Part shown: positions 47,919-58,520 of the stretch, one piece after another
Layout of the letters: each line of letters begins with the position of its first letter
Numbering within the stretch: the first letter of the stretch is position 1
NCBI GenBank assembly: GCA_015680685.1
Contig: MNCI01006964.1
Span: forward strand, 156,748-220,747
Length of the DNA stretch: 64,000 bases
Source of the DNA: Gnetum montanum
Lineage: Eukaryota > Streptophyta > Gnetopsida > Gnetales > Gnetaceae
Reading direction: 5' to 3'
Translations under genes and position numbers: made by a program
Notes under the pieces: generated by a model
Database searches by the model: none
Told to the model about the DNA's origin: nothing
The model's input: only the letters and a program-made list of their open reading frames with translations

Positions 47919-48243
47919 CAAAGAAAAAGCCCAAAAATTTTGAAAATTTCTTTTCAAACTATCATCCTTACAACTAGTTTTGAAAAATCTCCCCTCTAAG
48001 ATAGGAAAAGGAATAGACCTTACCCTTATTTAGAAGTGCCTTCATGGGTTTTCACTTCTTACTAAAGGATTTCTTTTAAAGAGAAGGAGAAAAATTTCAT
48101 GTTAGTAATTGAAAAGTTAATTGGAAAACCATGTAAATAAACTATTTCAAGAAAGGAATTATATAGTTTAATCTTTAGTTTCAAGCTACATGTGAATTAT
48201 GATCTTTACTTGTCTTGAGGAAGGGGGTGGATGATGGAGGGAT

Positions 48244-48316
48244 ATGTTGGAATCCCAAAATAATTGTAACATAAGTACATCCCAAGATATATAGTCCAAC
48301 TAGAATTTTTATAAAT
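48244..48316 (-). mobile_element. SINE tail fragment, copy S4
   Basis: ATGTTGGAATCCCAAAATAA and GTAACATAAGTACATCCCAA on the + strand are the reverse complement of the SINE 3' tail. No A or B box is present. Confidence 0.6.
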
Positions 48317-48379
48317 ATGAATATGAAATAACGCTTTAGTATATCTAAAGATCTATAGGATCTATTGGATAGATATTAT

Positions 48380-49545
48380 ATTTTCATGAATAATAAAGAT
48401 AAACTCTATTACTTGACCATGCAGCAATGGGAAAATCAAAAACAAATCTTATAGGTTTTTTGTTGTAACATTATAACATTATCTTAAATCGTCAGTCATA
48501 GCACAAAAAAGAAGAACATATAACTCATCTTTAAGGACTCTTGATCTACATAACTTACAAATGTACTCTTCTTAAGAGAGTTAAATCCATCTTCTACTTT
48601 CAATTCTAAGGTGATGAAAACTTAAGAAAAGCTTTCTAATAGCATTTCAATATTTGATTGGAATAGTAGTTGAGAGAAAATAAGCTTATACATTTATTTT
48701 ATTAGATCTAATATGGAGTAAATAAAATTGTCTCTTTCTTTACATATTAGACCACATCTATGTTAAAACCTTCTGCTTAACTGGTTGATGAATATGCTTA
48801 AGATTTTGATCCATGTCCTACTAAGAGATATTCCATTTTTTCAGCCATTGCATCCCCTAAAAATACCAACCATGGTCTCAAAAATCCTCAGGAATTGCTT
48901 TAGAGAATTTTTCTTGCCCTGATATATATATATAGGCTTTGAATGTATGTAATAAATCTGCTTAACGATTTTTCTTGTAAAGGTAATAAATCACATTCAC
49001 ATAATAACATTGAGCTAGGTGTTTGCATCTTCATCTTTAATTCATTGAGATTTTTTTTTGCATTCTTTCAATATCTTTCCAAAATTTAACACTAAGTCTA
49101 GGTCCCCAAACAAGACATCCATACAATACATTATGATGTATAATAGTCTTAAAAATTTTATAAGAGTCTTAAATCTTTGCACTTGTTTTTAAAAGCATAT
49201 AGATCTGTGAAACCTCCTACTATTTTTTCTTTAATGTATTTCTTTTACATATAATTGTCCATATAAATGAGACTCAAATATTTAAAAGAACCTACTATTT
49301 GCACATTGGTATCTCCAAAATTAAATTTGTAATAAATATTTCTTGTACCCCATATCATCAATTTGGATTTATCTACATTCAGTTGAAGACTAGATGAATG
49401 ATAATAATTTTATAAAATTTGCAATATATTTTTCGTACCTTATGGAGTGACTATCTTATCCATTACAAAACCATTGTTATATTTCATCAATAAAGATACC
49501 AAAGAGAGTTAGAGAAAGTAGAAAACCTTGTTCAATTCTAATTTT
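48380..49545 (-). mobile_element. Non-RTE LINE fragment (RT thumb to C-terminal zinc region)
   Basis: On the - strand: LNVDKSKLMIWGTRN (about 49390-49345), the post-catalytic segment of LINE RTs; then SLIYMDNYM.KKYIKEKIVG and LYAFKNKCKDLRLL (49280-49150); CIVWMSCLG; LPLQEKSLSRFITYIQS (near 48990-48940); and a C-terminal ICKLC...DEL..LLFCAMTDDLR zinc-like motif near 48555-48480. The catalytic YADD region and everything upstream are missing. It differs from the RTE copies and was not assigned to a clade. Confidence 0.65.
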
Positions 49546-49554
49546 ACTCACTTT

Positions 49555-49645
49555 TATAACTTAGCATTGCCCACTTGAATCGAACCCATAACTTGGAGTT
49601 TTCAAATTAAGAGCCTTAATACTAGGTTAATACATCATTATGAGC
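49555..49645 (-). mobile_element. SINE head fragment, copy S5
   Basis: On the - strand A box TTAACCTAGTATTAAGGCTC (49610-49631) and an intact B box GGGTTCGATTC (49577-49587), the best-preserved B box of the family. The tail is missing; it abuts the LINE fragment. Confidence 0.62.
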
Positions 49646-51147
49646 TTTACTCACTGATTGACATTACACATTGACTAAACTCTAGCATGCCCTTATGAGA
49701 AAAGATACCTGGAAATCCTTCCATTAGAGGTCATCCATTTGCATTGTTAATATCTTAGAGAAGAAGCTAGTGAGGAAGATCCTATTAAAATAAGAAAAGA
49801 AGCAGTAACCCAAGCCTATGTAAAATTTTTATATCTTTATAAATTTCCTATTTTCTTCCATCCATGTTTTTGTTTCTAGATTTTTCTTGGATTTTGTTAT
49901 TAAAATTATTCTTCTTCTAGATTTAGAGTCATACTAGAAGATTTAATCCATGTAAGAGATTTTATTGCAATGAAACATTTTGAAGTAGGAAAATTTATTG
50001 CAATACTTCTCGATTCATGTTTTGTCTTTAAGGTTTATGCAAATTTAAATTTTTGAATGACACATGAATGAAAATGTCTTTTAGAATGCATATTTTAGGA
50101 ATATGATTTTGGATCTATATTTATACTATTTTTCTAAATTACTATGCAAATTATAGTTTGGATTTGAATAACATTGAATATTATTTAATTTATTTTTCAT
50201 TTTAGGGACATTAATATTAGGAATTGTATTTTGATATAAAATCGTCAATTAAATTTTTGGATAAAAAAGAGAGAATGAAGAAAACCCAACAAATAAAATC
50301 TAATCCAATATAACAACCTTTAATTTTGGTTAAAGTCTATTATTTGATATCTAAAACTATTAGAGAACATAAGATTTTGCTTTCAAACTTAGTTTTGAGA
50401 TAAAAAATAAATAATTCAGTTGATTACATTTTTCCACCATCCTCAGGTTTGGTTTATTTGAATATATTTGGTTACTAATGTTTGGTATTTAATGGTTACT
50501 TATGCTGATTACCTTTTTTGGTAAGTAAAAATGATTTATAATAGTTATGTGAGTTACCTTTTTTAATAAGTAGCTTTCAATTTGTGTGAGTTAGCATAAA
50601 GTAAGAGGCTAGTTAGTTTTAGAGGAACATTGAGGAGTCCTAGAACACTTCACTATCTATAGTAGCAAAGTCTTTTTGTGTGTGGATTCTTAACCCATTC
50701 AAAAAGTAAAAGCAATTAAGTATAGTACACTTACTGGTGGACTGCAGAAATCAATATGGTATTTTGGTCGATCTTGATACCAAATATAAGAAATATACAT
50801 ATAAGTCCTATGGGAATTTTTGCATTTATTTGGTTTGGATAAAATATTATTATGCACAATGAGTAAACACCCCATCTTATTATATTTGGAAGTAAGAGTA
50901 GATGCTAGCCTCCAAAATTTGTGTTGGATGGTGATGAAATCTCATTGAACATTTGGATATTTATCAGTCTTTATTTTACTATTTTTTTGTTTTTTTTTAT
51001 GCTAACATTTTGTAAGATGTAACAACCTCTATATATGATTTTCCAACTATCTAATATCTAATTCTAATATTATTTAGAAAGTGTTTGTAATTTATTTTCT
51101 CTCTTCAATTACATAAATTAACTTTCCCTTTTGTTTTTACCTCATAG
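49646..51147. other. No recognisable feature
   Basis: AT-rich sequence. No coding, LTR or SINE signals that can be supported. Confidence 0.5.
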
Positions 51148-51320
51148 GTAATACAAGAGAATGTTGGAACCTTGAAATAATTGTAATATAGGTACACCCT
51201 AAGACATATAGCTCAATTAGAACTTTATAACTCAGAAGTACATACCAAAAATGAATCCTTAACTTGAAGCTCTCAAATCAAGAGTCTTATCATTAGGTTA
51301 ACACCTCCCAAGTAATACAA
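51148..51320 (-). mobile_element. tRNA-derived SINE, copy S6 with target duplication
   Basis: On the - strand the head is GGTGTTAACCTAATGATAAG and the tail ends GTTCCAACATTC. GTAATACAA flanks it at 51148-51156 and 51312-51320. It is a full-length copy, about 150 bp. Confidence 0.75.
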
Positions 51321-52150
51321 ATGTTAGTGGAGATGAGATATATGAGCAAAATGATGCTTAGATTAAATCTCTATTAGTTTCCTAGCATTCTAAGATTTTA
51401 TGTATTTTCCATGCTAGAAGGTTTAGCTTGAATTACTTGTACTTTTTAGTGTCTTTATTAACATAGGTGTGTGTGTACTTTCGTATCTATGATGCAAACC
51501 TTGTTTTTAGTTTTAGTTGTTCACTTATATTTTTTAACTTTTAACTTATGACTCAGCATTTATTATAATATTTTGGATATTTAATTGAATGCTTAATTTC
51601 TATAATTAGAAGCCTTATTTTATTGTTAATGTTATTTTATATTTATTTTACTATAATTAATTTCTTAGCTATTGGTTTACTTTTATTTCCATGAGCATTA
51701 GAATCATGCAAATTGTTATTACTTAGTAAATAGGGTAGGTTGTTGTATGCAAGGTGCTACAAGTATTTTTTACATAAAATGTTTTATTTGCCCTTTTGTA
51801 CCTATTCTTATGGATTCCTACTAATGTTCCTATCATTTTCTTGACATCTTTACAGTTTTTCTTAAGCTATAGCATTTATTTATTTATTTGTAGATAATCC
51901 CTTTCTTGCCTAAGCCTAGGTTATAAAGTGTTAAAGTGTTGTTGGACTATATTTAAGACTAATTATATTCGAGACTGCATGGCCAATAATAATATGATAC
52001 CACATGGCTTTCCAAGTACATATACCATGTCACTTACCTACTAGAATACTAAAGATTTGAGGTAATCAACCTACAAAATAATGAATCTTTACTATAAATT
52101 AAATGATAAAAGAATGCATTTTTTTAAGGAATCAATACATACTTATAAAT
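51321..52150. other. No recognisable feature; left flank of element C
   Basis: T-rich sequence with no supported feature. It ends in TAAAT (52146-52150), the probable left target copy of element C. Confidence 0.5.
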
Positions 52151-53171
52151 TGATGAGTGGCGAGGTACCCCTACGCTCAACCATATGAATAGAATCATTT
52201 CACACATGATCTAGTTGAACTCCAAGGACTAAGTGCTTATGCGCCCTTGTGGAACAAGGATGGGTTGGTTGATCATTGTCTTCTCAAGGTTACTTGTATG
52301 TCACAATTGTATGGTTAAGTAAGCTTGAGGCATATGATTTTTATAGCTTTTATGTTTTTATGTCTTGCGCTAGTAGGGAAGGAGAGAGGTAACTAAGTGA
52401 CTAATTTAACTTAACTACCCATTAACTAAGTTCTAACTTATCCTAACACATCTATTCCCACTTGCCATACACATCTTGAACTAGTGCAACATTGCTAGGA
52501 TTACCAAACTCTAATCGTTACTAGGTTACCAAGTGTTACATGCATGCTCAAAGTGGTTGTGCTTGTGTAATTTAATGATTTGATTAATTAATCAAAATAA
52601 ATTGTTGTGCTAATAAAAAAAATGTAAAGTGCATAAAATAAAATAAAATAAATGCATCAGAAAATAAAATAAAAGAAATGCGTAAGAAAACAAATCTCAA
52701 GTGCTGCAAGTATGAATCAAAGAGCTCATCTTTATTGTCGTACACAAGGTATGCTTAGGTACACAATGCTCGAATAAAGATCTATCCACACTTAGGCCTC
52801 TTGCTATAGGCACTTGGAAAATACTCTAACTTTCAAACAAACTACAAGAGTTTCGCTACTTGATTGCTAAAAGACTTCCTTCCCAATTGTGCACCTAGGC
52901 ACTGTATTTATAGGCTTGGGAGAAACTACTCTAATAATTAGAGTAATCACTCTAATAATTATAATAACTACAAAATTAACCACTAGAGTAACGACTCTAA
53001 TAATTAGATTAACTACTAGAGTAACTGCTAGAGTAACCACTCTAATAATTAGAGTAACTGCTAGAGTAACCAAGGTATGGGATTATTGACTAATTGACAT
53101 GAACACTCGTACATAAGCTAGAGTAATTACTCTAATAATTAGAATAATTACTAGAGTAATCGCTCTCATCG
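52151..53171 (-). repeat. 3' LTR of element C
   Basis: 1021 bp, TGATGAGTGGCGAGGTACCC to CTCTCATCG. TATA box CTATAAATA on the - strand (about 52905-52913); polyadenylation region CAATAAAGATGAGCT (about 52723-52737). The U3 part holds ACTCTAATAATTAGAGT-type repeats and a 45-nt foreign patch (53072-53116) missing from the 5' LTR. Confidence 0.9.
52921..53160 (-). repeat. 45-bp tandem repeats in U3 of the 3' LTR of C
   Basis: Degenerate units of GAGTAACCACTCTAATAATT type followed by GAATAACTACTAGAGTAACC, upstream of the TATA box in transcription direction. Open frames on both strands here result from a unit length divisible by three. Confidence 0.8.
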
Positions 53172-53183
53172 TACCCCCACGAA
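53172..53183 (-). other. Polypurine tract of element C
   Basis: On the - strand TTCGTGGGGGTA, directly before LTR start CGATGAGAG. Confidence 0.65.
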
Positions 53184-54934
53184 TGAATAAAAACTTGTCC
53201 TCAAGTTCCTTACAAAATATTGGGAAGGTATGGGATTATTGACTAATTGACAATTGATAGTGGTATGGGATAATAGACTCAATGTTCCCAGTGAATAGAT
53301 GAATAAGAATATTACAACATTAGTGTTCATGACCATTGTGGTGAACACTCGTACATAAATGACATCCAAGCCTTTATTTGGTAGTTTGAAGAGAAAAGGA
53401 GAGAGAGAAAGAAGATGATGCATGTTGCCGCCAATGCCGAGATTGTGCCTTCCATTGTTTATCCATAGCCATGCCATCAAACTTGCTCCTTTCATAATGC
53501 TCTAGCTTCGGTCCATCCTGAGTGCTTCCTCCAACCCTAGTCCATTGTCTGTATGATTGCCATCTACACACACAACATAGTCACAAATGAGAAAGGATAG
53601 ATAATCCACAATGTAGTTGATACCTTACCTCGATATGAAGTGCATTGGCTGAGTTGTTGTATGGTAGAAACTAGTTCAGAGATTTATCACTAGTAACTAC
53701 CCAAGGTGTAGGAGTTGGGTGATTAGTAAAATGAAAAAAATGAAAATTTTTTGCCAGGGCCCCCATGATTGAGAGTGAACCTCTAGTAGCTATAAGATAG
53801 AAGAACATGAGAAACAAGAAAGATGAAAAATATCAATGACAATGCTAATAAAATGGATGTCATGGATGGGGATGAAACAAGAAATGATTGATTACAGAAA
53901 ATGTTTAAGGGAAAGAAGTTAACAACAGCACCAAAAAGAAATGCCATTGGGTCCTCCCCAAAGCAAGCTCATGCCCTTTATGCCTTGACAAACCCACAAA
54001 CCAAGGAGTCTGTAGGCTCTAGGAATGTCATTTGGAAGTAAGATTTAAAAAATTACCCACAAGAATTCACCAAAGAAAAATAATCCATTAACCCAGAACA
54101 AACTAATGATAACACCAAGAGTGAGATGGAAAATGGGAAGAAAGATGGAGAGGAAAGAATGGAATGGAATCCCAAGAACAAAGTTGTGTAAATATCCTTG
54201 TGTATTTCATGGTTAAGATAACTAAGTAGAACTCATCCCAAATATAGACTCAAACCAACCACATTCAGTGACCTGACATCAATACCCTTTTACAATCCAT
54301 CCTCTTGAGGCAACAAGTATGCTTCCACAAAGAGTGACCACCATCTCAAGGAGAGTGAGATGGATAAGCAAGAAGTGAGAAAGAGCCTTAGTTAGAGGGA
54401 ACATTCATGCATGAGTAACATGAGTAACAAGAATCCTCTTGAGTTCACATCCTTTTCATCCTTTGAGTCTTTCCTTGGTTTGAAAAATACCTAGCCACTA
54501 ATTCATTAACAAGTTTACTTAGAAATAAGGGACTGTATAGTTCCAAGCCAAAGGAGACCATAGAGTTGTATGGATGAGTGGACGACATGGACTCATTGCA
54601 TATTTTACCAAAAGAACCATACCTTAATATCAACATCATAATTTAAAGGTAAAAACCAAACATTAGCAATTAATATGATATAATTCAATCCACCATCATA
54701 AGCACTTATTAGATGATGAATAAAAGTAAATCAAGCAAACAAAGAAATAATAAAAACATGAACGATGGTGTAAAAAAAAAGTTAAAAGAATGTGTAAAAC
54801 AAAAATTCAAAATAAATTGAGGGACTAGAATGGTTAGCATAAGTGGCCATCTCCCCCATGACTAAGTTGGAAGGAGGAGATCTGAAATAGTGATCAGGGT
54901 TGTCCATCAAGAGAGGTAGCATGTGTACTGGCTG
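53184..54934 (-). other. Element C spacer between pol and the polypurine tract
   Basis: Part of it (54400-54640) aligns with B's spacer (28280-28470). No third ORF is present. A 65-codon frame at 53571-53374 (opening at a GTG) follows GTGTGTAG|ATGGC, and AG|GTAAGG lies at 53628. This faintly recalls the leader-intron layout of A and B, but the interval (65 nt) is very short. The piece around 53400-53520 keeps several CpG and is less decayed than its surroundings. Confidence 0.5.
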
Positions 54935-57500
54935 TCCTAAGCTCCTAGAAAGGTTTAGTTTATTGCACATTGACCAACAGTTTCTTGTCTGGGCTCTCAG
55001 GTTTGTATATTGTCATGGCCCCTGAAGGAAAAGTTGCGTAAATAATATAAGATCCTTCCCATAGTGTTTGAAATTTAGTACGTTGTGGCACATGTGTGAG
55101 ATTCTAATGGAGAACTTGATCTCTTGGTTGATATTTAACTTTCTTAATCCTTAGGTCATAATGTTACTTATTGAATGCTTTTTTTAATTTGTTAGATGAT
55201 AGGGTATCTTGTTGATTTTCATCTAGCAAATTAAGGGTTAATAACTACTATTTTTGTGCTAGGTCAAGGTCAAGGTTAAGGTCACATGCAATGGATAGTG
55301 TATGGAGCTCAATTTGAATGGAAATCATTGGTAATTTGCCATATACTAACTCATAGGGAGAGTAGCTTGTAGGGAGTTTTCATGTGGAGTGGTATTCCCA
55401 AAGAGCATCATTTAGTTTAGTGCTCTAGTCTCGCCTAAATTTGCTAATGTTTCTTATCAATATCTTCATGATCTTCCTTTTGGTGACTTCTGCTTGATTA
55501 TTGTAGTCAATTTATGCTCAACCCCTAAGCGTTGCATTAATTTCTGAAAAGTTGCACCTATGAAGTGTGTACCATTGTCTAAAATAAGTACACGTGACAC
55601 ACCAAACTTGTTTATGATTTGTTGTTGAACAAATCATGCAGCTTTAGATGATGTACAATCTTTAATAGTAGTTGATTCGGCCCATTTTGTTAGGTAATCA
55701 ACAGCAACAATAATATAAGATTTTTCATTAGACATTGGTGTAATCAGCCCCATAAAATCAATTCCCCAAATATGAAAGGGTTTTAATAGTTGAATCCATT
55801 GTTGCAAACTCTCCATTCTAGCAAGCATTCCCCCATCACGTTGATAGCACTCACAAGATTGGATGAAATTATGGGAATCCCAAAATAATGTAGGCCAATA
55901 ATATCCTACAAGTAGGATCTTGATGGCTATTCATCTTCCAACATAATGACCCCCACAAGAACCCTCATGAGCATCTTGGAGAACTCATAGTTGATCTATA
56001 TTGGGAATACACCATCGAACCAAGCCATCAGGACACACTTTGTAAAGTTGCCCATTAATCTACATAAAGTGCTTGGCTTGGTGAAGAAATAGTTGTTTCT
56101 TGTTAAGGTTTAACTCTTGTGGTGTTTGTTGGATAAAGAGATAGGTAAGAATGCTACTATACTAGTTTGTCTCTGTGGGTGATTGATTATTCACTACACA
56201 AGTAAAGAGGAATTCATCAGGGAAATGATTAGAAATTGGATACTCATCCTCTTTGTTGTCCCATCGCAACTAAGATAAATGATTAGCAACTACATTCTTG
56301 GTGCCCTTACGATCAATCATCATTAAATTGAAGTCTTGTAAGATTACAAGCCATCGTATGATACGAGGGCTTACCATTGGCTTCTTCATGAGGAACCAGA
56401 TTGCACTATGATTTGTATGTATATATACTTTATATCCCAATACATAGTGTCTAAAATTTTCTAGTGCAAACACTACAACCATTAATTATTTCTTTGTGGT
56501 AGTGTAGTTAATTTGTGCACTAGTGATACTTCTACTTGCATAGTGGATGTAATAAGGATGCTTCTAGTCATCTGACTATGTAAGTATGACTTCTAAAGCA
56601 TAGCCGGGCACGTCAGTCATGATATGGAATGGTTTGGATCAATTAAGAGCTTGTAGAATGGGCATTTCTACTAGCTTCTATTTTAGAGTTTGGAAAGCTA
56701 ATTCGCATTCCCTAGTCCACTTGAAAGGTACATCCTTCTTCATTAACTCCACCAATGGTTTGACAACCTTTGAAAAGTTCTCAATAAATCTCCTATAGTA
56801 GCTAGTATATCCAAGGAATGATCAAATATCTTTGACAGTTTTTGGTTGATAGGTAATTCCTTAGATAATTTTGATTTTTTTGGACTCTACCTCTATCCCT
56901 GTGTGTGAGATTTTGTGCCCTAGTACTACACCTTCTTGGACCATTAAATGACTTTTCTGAAAATTAAGCCTCAAATTGGTTTCTACATATCTTTTTAACA
57001 CTTGCTCCAACTAGTCCAAGGCTTGATCAAAGTTTACTCCATAAGTGGAGAATTCATCCATAAAGACCTCCATGCCATTCCCTATCTATTGTTGAAATAT
57101 GCTTAGAACTAGTCGTTGAAATGTTGCAGGGGCATTGCACAAGCCAAACAACATCTATTTGTATGTGAATTTTTTCCAAGGACTGGTGAACATTGTCTTA
57201 GCTCTGTCTTCTAGGGCTATTTGTATTTGGTTATATTCGCTATATCCATCTAGAAAACTATAATAACAATGCCTTGCGATGGTGTCTAAGACTTATTCAA
57301 AAAATGGCAATGAAAAATGATCTTTGAATGTTGCCATATTTAGTAGCCTAAAATCTATGCACACCCTCCATTTGCCTTCCTTTTTAGGCACAATAACTAA
57401 GGGGCTAACCCACTTACTATTAGCAATAGGGTATATGACCAGTTTTGAGAAGCTATTCAATTTCTTCCTTAACTAATTGCTTCAGCTTAGGGTTCAACTG
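54935..57500 (-). pseudogene. Element C pol: RT, RNase H and integrase, broken
   Basis: RT: the first catalytic motif FLDGYSEYNQI is kept (about 57255-57225), then FGLCNAPATFQ (near 57150-57120) and VFMDEFSTYG (57067-57038), with Glu for the second catalytic Asp as in B. RNase H: VVVFALENFRHYVLGYKVYI, NHSAIWFLMKKPM, NVVANHLS (56482-56270). Integrase: WGIDFMGLITPMSNEKSYI, DYLTKWAE (55775-55680), LILDNGTHF, then YSPYELVYGK (near 55345) and a C-terminal region to about 54935. Stops occur throughout. Confidence 0.88.
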
Positions 57501-58520
57501 GCTCTACGGTTGTCTTCAAGGTTTCATGAAGGGGTTTAATGTAAATTCTATGTTGACATATCCTAGGATCGATTCCAATTAATTTGGGATATGACCAAGT
57601 GAAGGATTCCAACCATTTATTTATTACCTTTAGTAGTTCTTCTTTTTGTTGAGGAGCAAGCTTAGCGTTGAAAATTATCGATTTTCTATTTTTAAGAAAT
57701 GTGTATTCCATACCAGTGGGAAATGATTTCAAATTAAGGGGCTCCTACATAAATTTCTTAGGGATTTCCAACTTTTCCCAGTTGATATTTTCAAGGTTAA
57801 GACTTGGAAGTTGGGGGTGGACTTGCTCTAATGCATCTATGCTATTGATGTAAACACAAGTCAAACCCTTAATTGGTTCCATGCATATGAGTGAACTACT
57901 GTCTTGATCAACTGTTAGCCATTGGGTGTCTTCTTGTCATGTGACTACTACATATAGGCATCTTTGTATGTTAATTACTTGTGCAAAATGATTGCATGTA
58001 GGCAATGCTAAACTTTGCACAAACCATGACCTCTGAACACAATTACACCCTATATCACTATATGTGATGCATGGAACTTTCTTTTTCTCGGTCTTTCCGA
58101 ATGTATTTTCTTTTGATATTTCTAGGGAAAGATCACAGATTCCTAGGCATGTGTCAATGGTGCTTAGCCATGCTCTTTCCATTATGATTGGGAAGTCCCC
58201 CTTACCATTGTTTACCTGAATCACTAGGAAGTTTACTGGGTATGACCACCCACAAATAGTGGCAACAATGTCTTTCACCAATCTCAATGGGATAGTGATG
58301 GACTGGTCAGCTAAATCTAGATGGATGTTGCTCTTTTTCAATGGAGGTAGGTTCCAGGCCTTGTACATTTCTTGAGAAATCAAGTTGACACCAGAACCTA
58401 AATCCAAAAGAGCCTTGCATAGTGCATTTCCAGTGATTTCTAAATCTATAAGAGGACTCCCAAGATTAGAAAATTTCCTAGGAAGGTGGACAAATTTGAT
58501 CTAATCAGTGATGGCATGTG
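57501..58520 (-). pseudogene. Element C aspartic protease and link to RT, broken
   Basis: 58407-57937 is an open stretch of 156 codons, the longest in the window. MDLGSGVNLISQEMYKAWNL carries the DLGS active site. ICGWSYPVNFLVIQVNNGKG and FPIIMERAWLSTID follow. After a stop, the link region has the GMEYTFLKNRKSIIFNAKL block (near 57725-57670) that matches B at 31690-31620. Confidence 0.85.
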
